Assembly: GCA_017429325.1 (NCBI GenBank)
Contig: JAFRPC010000049.1
Location: 1 to 63,990, forward strand
Reading direction: 5' to 3'
Source: Oscillospiraceae bacterium
Lineage (GTDB): Bacteria; Bacillota; Clostridia; Oscillospirales; Oscillospiraceae
Length of the DNA: 63,990 nt
How positions within the stretch are numbered: position 1 is the first letter of the stretch; each line of letters begins with the position of its first letter. A model generated the notes under the pieces. It saw only the letters and a program-made list of their open reading frames with translations, did not search any database and was not told where the DNA came from. Below are positions 35,591-44,367 of this stretch, piece after piece. The translations under genes were made by a program, and so were the position numbers.

Positions 35591-36369
35591 AGCTCTTTAG
35601 AAATAGACAGAAGGAAGAACCGGACGTACAGGAAGCGCAGGACGAGGTTCTGAATGCCGTTCCCATGGAACCCGCCAGGAAATCTGAGCTGGTTCTGGAC
35701 ATTGAGGGCGGATTGGATTCGGACCCCAAGCTGGAGCTGCCCGACCTGAAGGCGGAAACAAAGGCCCTGCCAGACTCGGAAGAGGTCTTCCTGGGAGAAC
35801 TGCGGACCATTTTGGAGACTGCCAAGGAGAATTCCCAGGAGGAAGCCGAAGCTGTGCTGAAACCCCTGACCCCCGAGATACAGGAGGCCCCGGACCCAGA
35901 GCGGAAGCCGGAAGCGGAGAAGCCGCTTCCCCAAGCTGCGGCGCCAGCCAAGCCGGAAGCTTCTGCGGAAAAGCCCCTTGCCTCCGTGAGCTATGAATCT
36001 ATGGCAGAGGCCGCAGCGTCTGCCCAGAAGGAGCCTACCGGGCGCTTTACCCGGGATGCGGTGGACGATGAGAGCTTCCTGGCTGAGCTCTACACGCTGA
36101 TCGGCGACGGCTCTCACAGCGCGGCGCCGAGAACGGAGGGGAGTGCGGAAAGCGAACGGGAACGTCCGACCCCCAAGCTCAGGACCCCGGTGGAGCTCAA
36201 CGAGGAGCAGCTTCAAAACGCCCCTGAAGAATTTGAAGAGGTCTTAGAGGACGACAGCACCGGCGTTCCCGGCTGGATGAAGGGCGTCTTCCTGCTGCTG
36301 ATCTCCCTGCTGCTGAGTGCCATGACCTTCTATGCCGTGGCATCGGATGTCATCGGCGAGATATTCTAA
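35587..36369 (+). CDS. Acidic single-pass membrane protein of unknown function
   Basis: 260 residues from GTG 35587 (GAGAGGAG upstream, overlapping the previous stop). Residues 1-225 are acidic, low-complexity and probably disordered. One transmembrane helix lies at the extreme C-terminus (about 230-252, GVFLLLISLLLSAMTFYAVA) and only about eight residues follow. A long cytoplasmic region followed by such a helix resembles the N-terminal part of clostridial MltG or LytR-CpsA-Psr proteins, but no extracellular catalytic domain follows. It could be a truncated cell-wall enzyme or a genuine tail-anchored protein. No frameshifted remainder is visible before rsfS. Confidence 0.65.
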   Translation: MKLFRNRQKEEPDVQEAQDEVLNAVPMEPARKSELVLDIEGGLDSDPKLELPDLKAETKALPDSEEVFLGELRTILETAKENSQEEAEAVLKPLTPEIQEAPDPERKPEAEKPLPQAAAPAKPEASAEKPLASVSYESMAEAAASAQKEPTGRFTRDAVDDESFLAELYTLIGDGSHSAAPRTEGSAESERERPTPKLRTPVELNEEQLQNAPEEFEEVLEDDSTGVPGWMKGVFLLLISLLLSAMTFYAVASDVIGEIF

Positions 36370-36392
36370 ATCAAGAAGAAATGAGGGATACT

Positions 36393-36737
36393 ATGAACCC
36401 GAAGACAATTGCCCTCACTGCGGCCAAGGCCCTGGAGGAGAAGAAAGGCATCAACATCAAGCTGCTGGAGGTTGCAGACGTCACAACGCTGGCGGAGTAT
36501 TTTCTGATTTGCACCGGCAGCTCCAGCACCCACGTCAAGACCCTCTGCGACGCCGTGGAGGAGGCCGTGGACGGCTGCGGCGAGCCGCTGCTGCACCGGG
36601 AAGGACACCGGGGCGGCACCTGGGTACTGCTGGACTTCGGCAGCCTGGTCTGCCACGTCTTTACCGACGAGACCCGCCGCTTCTATGACCTGGAACGGAT
36701 GTGGAACGACGCGAAACCCATCGCATTGGAGGCATGA
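36393..36737 (+). CDS. rsfS: Ribosomal silencing factor RsfS
   Basis: 114 residues (ATG 36393 with GAGGG upstream; ATG 36381 would add four residues). RsfS binds ribosomal protein L14 and blocks subunit joining when nutrients are low. Family features: KALEEKKGINIKLLEVADV, YFLICTGSSSTHVKTL, EGHRGGTWVLLDFGSLVCHV and the C-terminal YDLERMW. It follows the nadD-yqeK region as in other Firmicutes, and precedes leuS by 3 nt. Confidence 0.94.
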   Translation: MNPKTIALTAAKALEEKKGINIKLLEVADVTTLAEYFLICTGSSSTHVKTLCDAVEEAVDGCGEPLLHREGHRGGTWVLLDFGSLVCHVFTDETRRFYDLERMWNDAKPIALEA

Positions 36738-36740
36738 GCC

Positions 36741-39152
36741 ATGAAATATGAGTTCAAAGAAATCGAGACCAAATGGCAAAAATACTGGGTCGAAAATAAA
36801 ACCTATCAAACCAGCGACGAATCGGACAAACCCAAGTTCTACGGCCTGATCGAGTTCCCCTTCCCCTCGGGCCAGGGCCTCCACGTAGGCCACGCCCGCC
36901 CCTACACCGCCATGGACGCCATCGCCCGCAAGAAGCGCATGGAGGGCTACAACGTCCTGTTTCCCATGGGCTACGACGCCTTCGGCCTGCCCACCGAGAA
37001 CTACGCCATCCAGAACCACGTCCATCCCCGGGCCGTCACCGAGCGCAACGTGGGCGTGTTCCGCGGCCAGCTCCAGGAGCTGGGCTACAGCTTCGACTGG
37101 GACCGGGAGGTCAACACCACCGACCCAGGCTATTACAAGTGGACTCAGTGGATCTTCCTCCAGCTCTTCAAGCACGGCCTGGCCTACAAGGCCAAGATGC
37201 CCGTCAACTGGTGCACCTCCTGCAAGTGCGTCCTCGCCAATGAGGAGGTCGTAGAGGGCCTCTGTGAGCGCTGCGGCGCTCCCGTGGTCCGCAAGGAGCG
37301 GAGCCAGTGGATCCTGCGCATCACCAAGTACGCCGACCGGCTCATCGACGACCTGGAGGACGTGAACTTCCCGGACCGGGTCAAGACCCAGCAGATCAAC
37401 TGGATCGGCAGGTCCTACGGCGCCCAGGTGAAGTTCTCCACCACCTTAGGTGACGAGATCACCGTCTACACCACCCGCCCCGACACCCTCTTCGGCGCCA
37501 CCTATATGGTCCTCTCCCCGGAGCACGCCCTGATCGAGACCTGGAAGGACAAGCTGACGAACCTGGACGAGGTCCGGGCCTATCAGGCAATGGCCGCCTC
37601 CAAGTCCGACATGGAGCGCACCGAGCTCAACAAGGACAAGACCGGCGTCCGCCTGGGCGGCGTCATGGGCATCAACCCCGTCAACGGCAAGGAGATCCCC
37701 ATCTTCATCTCCGACTACGTGCTTGCCACCTACGGCACCGGCGCCATTATGGCCGTTCCGGCCCACGACACCCGCGACTGGGAATTCGCCAAGAAATTCG
37801 GCCTGCCCATCGTGGAGGTCATCGCCGGGGGCAACGTGGAGGAGGCCGCCTTCACCGACGTGGAGACCGGCATCTTAGTGAACTCCGACTTCCTCAACGG
37901 CCTGTCCGTGGCCGAGGCCAAGACCGCCATCACCAACTGGCTGGTGGAGCACAAGCTGGGAGAAGCCAAGAAGAACTTCAAGCTCCGCGACTGGGTCTTC
38001 TCCCGCCAGCGCTACTGGGGCGACCCCATTCCCATTATCATCTGCCCAAACTGCGGCTTCGTCCCTATGGACGAGAAGGACCTGCCCCTGCTCCTGCCCG
38101 ACGTGGAGAGCTATGAGCTGACCGACGACGGCGAGAGCCCTCTGGCCTCTATCCCCGAGTTCGTCAACACTACCTGCCCCTGCTGCGGCGGTCCCGCCAG
38201 ACGGGAAACCGACACCATGCCCCAGTGGGCGGGCTCCAACTGGTACTACCTGCGCTATACCGACCCCCACAACGACAAGGCCCTGGCCTCCAGGGAGGCC
38301 TTGGAGCGCTGGACCCCCGTGGACTGGTACAACGGCGGCATGGAGCACACCACCCTGCACCTGCTCTACAGCCGTTTCTGGCACAAGTTCCTCTACGACA
38401 TCGGCGTGGTCCCCACCCGGGAGCCCTATGCCAAGCGCACCTCCCACGGCATGATCCTGGGCGAGGGCGGCATCAAAATGTCCAAGTCCCGGGGCAACGT
38501 CATCAACCCCTCCGACGTCATCAAGGAGTACGGCGCCGACACCATGCGCACCTATATCATGTTCATCGGCGACTTTGAGAAGCCCGCTGCCTGGGCCGCC
38601 AATTCCGTCAAGGGCTGCAAGCGCTTCCTGGACAAGATCTGGGCCCTGGCCGAGACCGTGGAGGACGCCGAGACCGAGTACTCCAAGGCCAACGAGAACC
38701 TGATGCACAAGACCATCCGCAAGGTCACGTCCGACATCGACCAGCTCAAAGCCAACACCGCCCTGGCCCAGCTTATGACCCTGGTGAACCAGCTGGGCGA
38801 CAAGGGCTGCAACCGGGCCGAGCTCAAAACCCTGCTGGCGCTGGTCAGCCCCTTCGCGCCCCACATCGCCGAGGAGCTCTGGCAGCAGAAGGGCTTCGAG
38901 GGCCTCTGCTCCCTCTCCGCCTGGCCCCAGTACGACGAGGAAAAGTGCAAGGATCAGGAGCTCACCATCGCCATCCAGGTCAACGGCAAGACCAAGGGCA
39001 CCATCCAGGCCCCCGCGGACCTGTCCAGGGACGAGCTGGCCGCCTACGCCCAGGCGGACGAGTGGGTCCAAAAAGCCGTCGCCCGCGCCGGATCATCTAT
39101 CCTGAAAACTATCGCCGTTCCCAATAAACTGGTCAATCTTATCGTCAAGTAA
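36741..39152 (+). CDS. leuS: Leucyl-tRNA synthetase
   Basis: 803 residues. Charges tRNA-Leu. The class I signature is HVGH in [18 protein letters not shown] and the second motif is KMSKSRGNV. The editing (CP1) domain is present ([28 protein letters not shown]). Zn-type CTSCKC/CERC and CPNC/CPCC clusters are visible. Normal length, GGAGG before ATG 36741, and no upstream T-box leader because it lies inside the operon. Confidence 0.98.
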   Translation: MKYEFKEIETKWQKYWVENKTYQTSDESDKPKFYGLIEFPFPSGQGLHVGHARPYTAMDAIARKKRMEGYNVLFPMGYDAFGLPTENYAIQNHVHPRAVTERNVGVFRGQLQELGYSFDWDREVNTTDPGYYKWTQWIFLQLFKHGLAYKAKMPVNWCTSCKCVLANEEVVEGLCERCGAPVVRKERSQWILRITKYADRLIDDLEDVNFPDRVKTQQINWIGRSYGAQVKFSTTLGDEITVYTTRPDTLFGATYMVLSPEHALIETWKDKLTNLDEVRAYQAMAASKSDMERTELNKDKTGVRLGGVMGINPVNGKEIPIFISDYVLATYGTGAIMAVPAHDTRDWEFAKKFGLPIVEVIAGGNVEEAAFTDVETGILVNSDFLNGLSVAEAKTAITNWLVEHKLGEAKKNFKLRDWVFSRQRYWGDPIPIIICPNCGFVPMDEKDLPLLLPDVESYELTDDGESPLASIPEFVNTTCPCCGGPARRETDTMPQWAGSNWYYLRYTDPHNDKALASREALERWTPVDWYNGGMEHTTLHLLYSRFWHKFLYDIGVVPTREPYAKRTSHGMILGEGGIKMSKSRGNVINPSDVIKEYGADTMRTYIMFIGDFEKPAAWAANSVKGCKRFLDKIWALAETVEDAETEYSKANENLMHKTIRKVTSDIDQLKANTALAQLMTLVNQLGDKGCNRAELKTLLALVSPFAPHIAEELWQQKGFEGLCSLSAWPQYDEEKCKDQELTIAIQVNGKTKGTIQAPADLSRDELAAYAQADEWVQKAVARAGSSILKTIAVPNKLVNLIVK

Positions 39153-39160
39153 AAACGATA

Positions 39161-39187
39161 TGTAGCGGCGCACAGTGTGCGCCACGG
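39161..39187 (+). repeat. Dispersed palindromic repeat, family B
   Basis: TGTAGCGGCGCACAGTGTGC followed by GCCACGG, with a GGCGCACAGTGTGCGCC palindrome. The same unit occurs about 2.7 times in tandem at 56586-56685. Confidence 0.85.
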
Positions 39188-39213
39188 AAAAAAATAAAGA
39201 AGGAGCAACATTT

Positions 39214-39606
39214 ATGGACCCGATATTTCTGATCGTCATGGGCGCAATCCTTGTGCTCTCTCTCGTCGGCTATTTCCTCTTGCAGAAGAAATACAAGAAG
39301 CTGGAGGAGGGCCTGTCTCAGGCGGATAAGGACCGCCTCGCCGCCGCGGAGATCACAGTCACGAACCCCACCACCAAGGAGTGGACCCAGGAGGCCTGGG
39401 TGGCTCAGATGCTGGACAAGGGCGAGAGCTGCACCGTCCGGCTGATCTATCACAACAAGACCAACAAGAGCCAGGACTTCAACAAGCTCACCGTCGTCAC
39501 CACCGGCATCCCGAAGGCCGAAGCCGACGCCCACGGCCTGAAGGTCGGCAGCTTCGTCACCATGCGCCGCTCCTTCGAGAAGGGTACGTGCGAGATCCTT
39601 TTCTGA
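39214..39606 (+). CDS. Small single-pass membrane protein, unknown function
   Basis: 130 residues from ATG 39214 with GAAGGAG 8 nt upstream (an in-frame ATG at 39175 lacks a site). A transmembrane helix lies at residues 3-24 (IFLIVMGAILVLSLVGYFLL), followed by a basic/acidic coiled segment and a soluble domain (about 45-130) with TVRLIYHNKTNKSQDFNKLT. I do not recognise the family. It stands alone between leuS and a bidirectional terminator. Confidence 0.75.
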   Translation: MDPIFLIVMGAILVLSLVGYFLLQKKYKKLEEGLSQADKDRLAAAEITVTNPTTKEWTQEAWVAQMLDKGESCTVRLIYHNKTNKSQDFNKLTVVTTGIPKAEADAHGLKVGSFVTMRRSFEKGTCEILF

Positions 39607-39613
39607 GACAACG

Positions 39614-39646
39614 AAAAACGGGACCGCTTATCGCGGCCCCGTTTTT
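39614..39646. terminator. Bidirectional terminator between convergent genes
   Basis: AAAAACGGG(A)CCGC and GCGG(C)CCCGTTTTT pair around TTATC, with A/T runs on both sides. It serves the small membrane protein gene (plus) and the lipase-like gene (minus). Confidence 0.88.
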
Positions 39647-39656
39647 CATGAAAAGA

Positions 39657-40424
39657 TCACCAATCAATAATCGGAGACTGATAGAACACGCGGGTGTCAA
39701 GGTCCAGGATCAGCTTGGCGCTGCCGTACTTGGTGCCGGTCACGTCATAGGCGCCCCAGACGTCCTCTCTGGCGTAGCTCAGGTTGTGGGCGTGGATGCC
39801 CAGGAGGCCGTAGCCGCCGTTCTCCCGGTTGAGCCCCAGAATGGCCCAGAGGGTGTTGTTGAACAGGCTGCCGGAGAGATAGGGGACCGGGTCGGACACG
39901 TCGCCCAGACGCTTGACCACGCCCTCGCGGGAACCGGCGGACAGCAGGGGAGAGCCGAAGCAGACGGTGTTGATGATGTTGTACTTGGCCTTGAGGGTGG
40001 AGTTCGCGGCCACCTGCTGGGCGATCATGCCGCCTAAGCTGTGCCCGGCGATGATGAGGTTGGAGCCCACGGGGATGTTGGCCAGAACGGTGTTGACGAC
40101 GTTGTAGTAGTAGGCGCTCTTCAGATTGAAGCCGGAGAGCAGGTCCGTGACGACCTCGGTGGACTGGTTGAGCACGATCTCTGTGCCGGAGAGGGTGATA
40201 AGGTAGACGGTCTTGGAGGAGGAGCCGTTTTTCAGCGTGCCTTTGGTGATGCTGATGGGGCCGAGGGTGCCCTGGTTGTAGCCGTCACGCACATAGGTGT
40301 AGATCTCCGGCGCGGTGGTAAAGGTCCGGTTGTTGGCTGCGGAGACGAAGCAGAAGCAGGAAAGGGTCGTGACAAGCAGCAGGACAGCGAGAAGCGAGGA
40401 GAGAACGCGGAAGATTTTTTTCAT
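39657..40424 (-). CDS. Secreted lipase-like alpha/beta hydrolase
   Basis: 255 residues. AGGAGG lies 8 nt before ATG 40424. The Sec signal peptide (about 1-30, MKKIFRVLSSLLAVLLLVTT) is followed by an alpha/beta hydrolase core with the nucleophile elbow GHSLGG (about residues 131-136) and NTVCFGSPLL, as in class 3 lipases. Asp in GDVSDPVPYL and His in LGIHAHNLSY are candidates to complete the triad. Expected to be released or envelope-bound; substrate unknown. It is the only minus-strand protein gene right of 25.2 kb. Confidence 0.85.
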   Translation of the reverse strand: MKKIFRVLSSLLAVLLLVTTLSCFCFVSAANNRTFTTAPEIYTYVRDGYNQGTLGPISITKGTLKNGSSSKTVYLITLSGTEIVLNQSTEVVTDLLSGFNLKSAYYYNVVNTVLANIPVGSNLIIAGHSLGGMIAQQVAANSTLKAKYNIINTVCFGSPLLSAGSREGVVKRLGDVSDPVPYLSGSLFNNTLWAILGLNRENGGYGLLGIHAHNLSYAREDVWGAYDVTGTKYGSAKLILDLDTRVFYQSPIIDW

Positions 40425-40446
40425 GAATGGAGCCTCCTAAAATAGT

Positions 40447-40500
40447 TACAATTTCAGACCCGCTTCCATGGGGATAAAAGCCTGAACGGATGAAATTGTA
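40447..40500 (-). promoter_or_regulatory. Inverted repeat in the lipase leader
   Basis: TACAATTTCA (40447-40456) and TGAAATTGTA (40491-40500) are a perfect 10-bp inverted repeat with a 34-nt gap, between the predicted promoter and the start codon. It could be an operator pair or a leader hairpin. Confidence 0.45.
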
Positions 40501-40507
40501 CAAAAAT

Positions 40508-40536
40508 ATCGTATCACAAGGATTCCGGTTTGTCAA
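40508..40536 (-). promoter_or_regulatory. Promoter of the lipase-like gene
   Basis: Minus strand: -35 TTGACA (40531-40536), 17-bp spacer, -10 TACGAT (40508-40513). Confidence 0.65.
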
Positions 40537-40633
40537 TTTCTTCCTAGGATTTTTTCGTGTTTTTCGAGAGAAGTTTTCTGTTGGACGAGCTGGCTGCCTG
40601 GCGCAAAATATTCAAAATTTCTATAAATTCCAC

Positions 40634-40662
40634 TTGACAATTGACAAAAAGGCCTGTATAAT
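40634..40662 (+). promoter_or_regulatory. Strong consensus promoter of rpsU
   Basis: -35 TTGACA (40634-40639), 17-bp spacer, -10 TATAAT (40657-40662): a perfect sigma-A match, as expected for a ribosomal protein gene. A second TTGACA follows at 40641-40646. Confidence 0.88.
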
Positions 40663-40733
40663 AACCACGCCTTTTGAAAAAGGACCTGAAAGCGTCCTGG
40701 ATGGAACCGGACGCGTCGGAGGGAGGGAAATCA

Positions 40734-40916
40734 ATGTCTGAAATCAAGGTCAAGGAAAACGAGTCCTTGGAGAATGCTCTCAAGCGCTTCAAGCGGAGCT
40801 GCCAGAAGGCCGGCATCCAGCAGGAAGTCCGCAAGCGTGAGCATTACGTCAGCCCCAGCCTGAAGCGCAAGCAGAAGAGCGAGGCCGCCCGTAAGAACAA
40901 GAGAAGAGGCTTCTGA
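40734..40916 (+). CDS. rpsU: Small-subunit ribosomal protein S21
   Basis: 60 residues, [20 protein letters not shown] onward, with a basic C-terminus ([16 protein letters not shown]). The normal S21 length and sequence make this certain. ATG 40734 follows GGAGGGAGG. It has its own strong promoter and terminator, so it is monocistronic. Confidence 0.97.
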   Translation: MSEIKVKENESLENALKRFKRSCQKAGIQQEVRKREHYVSPSLKRKQKSEAARKNKRRGF

Positions 40917-40942
40917 TTTTCTTCCAAATCAAGAAAAAAACC

Positions 40943-40974
40943 ATCTCCGTCTGAAAAGACGGAGATTTTTCTTT
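40943..40974 (+). terminator. rpsU terminator
   Basis: ATCTCCGTCT-GAAA-AGACGGAGAT (40943-40966) followed by TTTTCTTT. Confidence 0.92.
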
Positions 40975-41000
40975 ACAAAGCCCGAAAAATGTGTTATATT
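40972..41000 (+). promoter_or_regulatory. Promoter of the ECF-S gene, starting in the rpsU terminator tail
   Basis: -35 TTTACA (40972-40977) overlaps the terminator T-tract; after 17 bp the -10 is TATATT (40995-41000). Confidence 0.65.
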
Positions 41001-41053
41001 GCTGATGCGCTGTATCCGACAAAAGGGCGGAACAGCAGCAGGAGGAATTGAAC

Positions 41054-41905
41054 ATGAATCAGAATCAAAAGAACGCTGCCGCGAGCCGCGGCAGAATGGG
41101 CAAGGACCAGATCCGCAAGCTGACCCTGGCCGCCCTGCTGACCGCCGTGGTGGTGGTCCTGGCCCTGCTGGGGACGGTCATCCGCTTCGGCGTCTTCAAC
41201 GTCAATCTGGCCCTGGTCCCCATTGTCATCGGCGCAGCCCTGCTGGGCGTCTGGTACGGCGCCTGGTTCGGCCTCGTCAACGCAGCCGTCATTTTGCTCT
41301 CCGGCGACGCCGCGCCGTTTATGGCGGTCAGCGTCTTCGGCACCGTCGTCACCGTCATTGCCAAGGGCGTCCTGGCGGGCCTCTGCTCCGGTCTGGTCTA
41401 TCGCTTCATGGAGAAGTACAACAAGTACGCCGCTGTGGTGCTGGCCGCCCTGGTCTGCCCCATCGTGAACACCGGCATTTTCCTGATCGGCTGCCGCATC
41501 TTCTTCTGGGACACCATCGCCCAGTGGGGCGCCGCCAGCGGCACGAGCTCCACCTTCACCTATGCCATCGTGGGCCTTGTAGGCGTCAACTTCCTGATCG
41601 AGGTCGCCATCAACGTCATCCTCGCCCCGGCCATTGCCCGCATCCTCGGCTTCTCCGAGGACAAGAACGTCTCCATGCTCATCTACGGCGCCGTTCTGGC
41701 CCTGGTGGGGCTGGGCTTCCTGATCTTCTCCCTGACCCTGCTGCACAGGGTCTCGGCGGGCGAGAATCCCGGCGGCGTCACGAACCCGCAGACCCGCTAT
41801 CTCGTCATGGCCATCGCCTCCGGCCTGGTCCTGGCGGGCGGCAGCGCCTTGACAGCCCTCGGCGCTGTCCGGAAGAAAAGAGCCCCGACCGCTTCCGACA
41901 AGTAA
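41054..41905 (+). CDS. ECF transporter S component (vitamin/metal substrate-binding membrane protein)
   Basis: 283 residues with AGGAGG at 41040-41045 and ATG 41054. Six to eight hydrophobic helices. The N-terminal RKLTLAALLTAVVVVLALLG and the NLALVPIVIGAALLGVWYGA stretch match S components of energy-coupling factor importers, which bind a vitamin or trace metal and share a common EcfAA'T module encoded elsewhere. Substrate specificity cannot be read from the sequence. An extra C-terminal helix pair and a basic tail (RKKRAPTASDK) are present. Monocistronic between two terminator/promoter boundaries; no riboswitch is visible upstream. Confidence 0.82.
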   Translation: MNQNQKNAAASRGRMGKDQIRKLTLAALLTAVVVVLALLGTVIRFGVFNVNLALVPIVIGAALLGVWYGAWFGLVNAAVILLSGDAAPFMAVSVFGTVVTVIAKGVLAGLCSGLVYRFMEKYNKYAAVVLAALVCPIVNTGIFLIGCRIFFWDTIAQWGAASGTSSTFTYAIVGLVGVNFLIEVAINVILAPAIARILGFSEDKNVSMLIYGAVLALVGLGFLIFSLTLLHRVSAGENPGGVTNPQTRYLVMAIASGLVLAGGSALTALGAVRKKRAPTASDK

Positions 41906-41926
41906 ACCGCAGAAACATACGAAAAG

Positions 41927-41957
41927 ATCGGACGCCTCCGGGCGTCCGATTTTTTTG
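41927..41957 (+). terminator. Terminator after the ECF-S gene
   Basis: ATCGGACGCC and GGCGTCCGAT form a 10-bp stem with a 4-nt loop, followed by seven T. Confidence 0.92.
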
Positions 41958-41986
41958 TTGACGTTAGGCGGACTTTGTTGTATAAT
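41958..41986 (+). promoter_or_regulatory. secDF promoter abutting the terminator
   Basis: -35 TTGACG (41958-41963) starts right after the terminator T-tract; 17-bp spacer; -10 TATAAT (41981-41986). Confidence 0.82.
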
Positions 41987-42020
41987 ACCGTGGAATCCAA
42001 TCAGGAGGTATGATTCGTAT

Positions 42021-43289
42021 ATGAAAAAATCCATTCTCACGCTGGTGATCGTGGTCCTGGTAGTCGGTGCGCTGCTCTTTGCCGCTCTGCACGGGATCGG
42101 AGATTTCATCCAGCCGGTTTCCAAGGGCGTCGTCCTGGGCCTGGACCTGGTGGGCGGCTCTGAGATCACCTACGAAGCCAAAGTCCCCGACACCCTTGAT
42201 ACAACAGAGCTTGAGGCAGGCATGGAGGTCGCCCGGACCATGATGCAGCAGCGTCTGGATGCCCTGGGCTACACCGAGGCTACCTGCTACATCTCCGGCG
42301 AGCGCCGCCTTGTGGTGGAGATCCCCTCGGTGGAGGACCCCGAGAAGGCCGTCCAGCAGCTGGGCGCCACCGCGGTGGTCAACTTTGTGGATGCCGACGG
42401 CAAGATCTGGCTCTCCGGTACGGAGATTGAGGGGGCGGAGTATGAATTTTCCCCCATTGATTCCACCGGCATCAGCAAGCACCACGTCAAGCTGGACCTG
42501 AACGCCGACGGACGCAGCAAGCTTCGCGACGCGACCACCGCCGTGGTCTCCCGGTCCGACGGCAAGAATTATCTTGCCATTCAGATGGACGGCGAGGAGA
42601 TCTCCGCGCCCTACGTCAGCGAGGTCCTGGACACCGACGCCGTGGTCATCTCCATCGGGTCCGCCGAGGACCCGGAGGGACAGGCCCGGTATCTGGCGAA
42701 GATCATCTCCGCGGGCCGTCTGCCCTTTGAGCTGATGACGGCCAAGCAGCAGACCATCGGCGCCTCCTTAGGCGAGAAGAGTCTCTCCACCAGCCTTACC
42801 GCGGGCCTCATCGGTCTGATCCTGGTCATGCTCTTTATGATCGTGGTCTACCGCTTCATGGGCCTGATCTCCTGCATCGCCCTGACGGCCTATGCGGCCC
42901 TCTTTGCGGTGGCCATCTCCGTGCTGCACATCAATCTGAGCCTGCCCGGCATTGCGGGCATCATCCTCACCATCGGCATGGCCGTGGACGCCAACGTCAT
43001 CATCTTTGAGCGCATCAAGGAAGAACTGCGGCTGGGGAAGACCCTGCGCTTTGCAATTGAATCCGGCTATAAGCGGGCGATGCTCGCCATCATTGACGCC
43101 AACGTCACCACCATGATCGCCGGCTTTGTCCTGCTGTGGCAGGGCTCCGGCACCATCTTAGGCTTTGCCCGGACCCTGCTGATCGGCGTGGCCCTGTCCA
43201 TGCTGGTGATGCTGGTCCTCACCAAGGTCCTGCTGAAAACTGCCGTGGGCTTGAAGATCACCAACCTCAAGCTCTACTGTGCGGAATGA
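42021..43289 (+). CDS. secD: Protein translocase subunit SecD
   Basis: 422 residues from ATG 42021 (AGGAGGT upstream). SecD with SecF uses the proton gradient to pull secreted proteins through SecYEG. One N-terminal helix is followed by the motif VVLGLDLVGGSEITYEA, a periplasmic-type domain, and five C-terminal helices with the RND signature AGIILTIGMAVDANVIIFERIKEEL. Shorter than E. coli SecD, as in clostridia. secF follows 17 nt later. Confidence 0.96.
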   Translation: MKKSILTLVIVVLVVGALLFAALHGIGDFIQPVSKGVVLGLDLVGGSEITYEAKVPDTLDTTELEAGMEVARTMMQQRLDALGYTEATCYISGERRLVVEIPSVEDPEKAVQQLGATAVVNFVDADGKIWLSGTEIEGAEYEFSPIDSTGISKHHVKLDLNADGRSKLRDATTAVVSRSDGKNYLAIQMDGEEISAPYVSEVLDTDAVVISIGSAEDPEGQARYLAKIISAGRLPFELMTAKQQTIGASLGEKSLSTSLTAGLIGLILVMLFMIVVYRFMGLISCIALTAYAALFAVAISVLHINLSLPGIAGIILTIGMAVDANVIIFERIKEELRLGKTLRFAIESGYKRAMLAIIDANVTTMIAGFVLLWQGSGTILGFARTLLIGVALSMLVMLVLTKVLLKTAVGLKITNLKLYCAE

Positions 43290-43306
43290 AAGGAGGTGCT
43301 GACACA

Positions 43307-44212
43307 ATGGATAAATTCAGAAGCTTCAGCTTTACCAAGCACTTCAAGCTCTTTGGTTTCATTTCCCTGGCGCTGATCTCCGTGGGTCTGGTCAGCCTGA
43401 TCCTGACCTTCTGCGGTGTTCCCGGCCTGTTCAACTTTGACATCGACTTTGTGGGCGGCACCACCTTTGAATTCCGGCTTCCCGTCAGCGTAGACAAGGC
43501 CGTCACCGACCAGGCCGCCGAGCTCTACCAGAACGCCATCGGCAAGGCCCCCTCCTCTGTCACCTCCTCCGGCGAGAACGGCCTGCGCATCAAGGCCCTG
43601 GAGCTCAGCGACGAAGAGGTCGAGGCCGTCCAGCACGCCATCGCCGAGGCCTTTGAGGTCAACGTGGAGCAGGGCTATCAGGTGGAGCGCGTCTCCGCCT
43701 CCGTGGGCAAGGACCTGTCCAAGGCCGCCTTCACCGCCTCCCTGGTGGCGGTCATCCTGATCCTGATCTACATCGCCTTCCGCTTCGAGTTCAAGTCCGG
43801 CATCGCGGCGGTCTGCGCCCTGATCCACGACCTGCTCGTGATGCTCAGCATGTACGTCATCTTCCGCATCCCCTTCAACATCAACTTCATCGCCGCGGCC
43901 CTGACCATCTTAGGCTACTCCATCAACGCCACCATCGTGGTCTTCGATCGGGTCCGGGAGAACCGCAAGAATATGAAGACCGGCAATTTCGGAGAGATCG
44001 TGGACACCTCCATCTGGGATACCATGAGCCGCTCCATCAACACCACCGTCACCACCCTGATCGTCATGCTCATGCTCCTGATCTTAGGCGTCAGCTCCAT
44101 CCGGAACTTCGCTCTGCCCATCTGCATCGGCATCATCTGCGGCTGCTATTCCTCCGTCTGCATCTCCGGCCCCCTGTGGAACGTCTTCAACAAGGGCAAG
44201 GTCCACAAATAA
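43307..44212 (+). CDS. secF: Protein translocase subunit SecF
   Basis: 301 residues from ATG 43307 with AAAGGAGGT. Family motifs: FNFDIDFVGGTTFEFR near the N-terminus and LTILGYSINATIVVFDRVREN in the C-terminal membrane domain (six helices overall). It works with SecD, encoded just upstream. The giant Sec-type surface proteins of this genome would be natural clients. Confidence 0.96.
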   Translation: MDKFRSFSFTKHFKLFGFISLALISVGLVSLILTFCGVPGLFNFDIDFVGGTTFEFRLPVSVDKAVTDQAAELYQNAIGKAPSSVTSSGENGLRIKALELSDEEVEAVQHAIAEAFEVNVEQGYQVERVSASVGKDLSKAAFTASLVAVILILIYIAFRFEFKSGIAAVCALIHDLLVMLSMYVIFRIPFNINFIAAALTILGYSINATIVVFDRVRENRKNMKTGNFGEIVDTSIWDTMSRSINTTVTTLIVMLMLLILGVSSIRNFALPICIGIICGCYSSVCISGPLWNVFNKGKVHK

Positions 44213-44253
44213 TATTCAGAACGTAGGGGCCGAACTCGAAGAGTCACGAAGTA

Positions 44254-44289
44254 TGCCCACATCGGCCCTGCTGCCCACATCGGCCCTGC
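44254..44289 (+). repeat. 18-bp tandem duplication
   Basis: GCCCACATCGGCCCTGCT occurs twice in direct tandem between secF and its terminator. No coding role is seen. Confidence 0.85.
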
Positions 44290-44290
44290 T

Positions 44291-44331
44291 GCCCTGCGGA
44301 ACCGCTGAACCGGTTTCGCAGGGCATATTTT
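44291..44331 (+). terminator. secDF terminator
   Basis: GCCCTGCG(G)AACCG and CGGTT(T)CGCAGGGC pair (44291-44324), followed by a T-rich ATATTTTATTT. Confidence 0.85.
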
Positions 44332-44351
44332 ATTTCCGCTGCACATACCAT
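44323..44351 (+). promoter_or_regulatory. Sigma-E-like promoter of the spoIIIA operon
   Basis: GCATATT (44323-44329), 14-bp spacer, CATACCAT (44344-44351). This is close to the mother-cell sigma-E consensus of Bacillus (KMATATT, 14-15 bp, CATACAMT). It overlaps the tail of the secDF terminator and implies a start codon at 44368 rather than 44350. Confidence 0.68.
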
Positions 44352-44367
44352 GTCCCAGGTGATCAAC

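Noticed and set aside
38552-39071. Minus-strand ORFs antisense to leuS
   Set aside because: Gly/Leu/Val-rich shadows of a highly conserved plus-strand gene.
42010-42024. Four-codon minicistron (ATG ATT CGT ATA TGA) ahead of secD
   Set aside because: Its start is only 1 nt from AGGAGG; probably chance overlap with the secD start.
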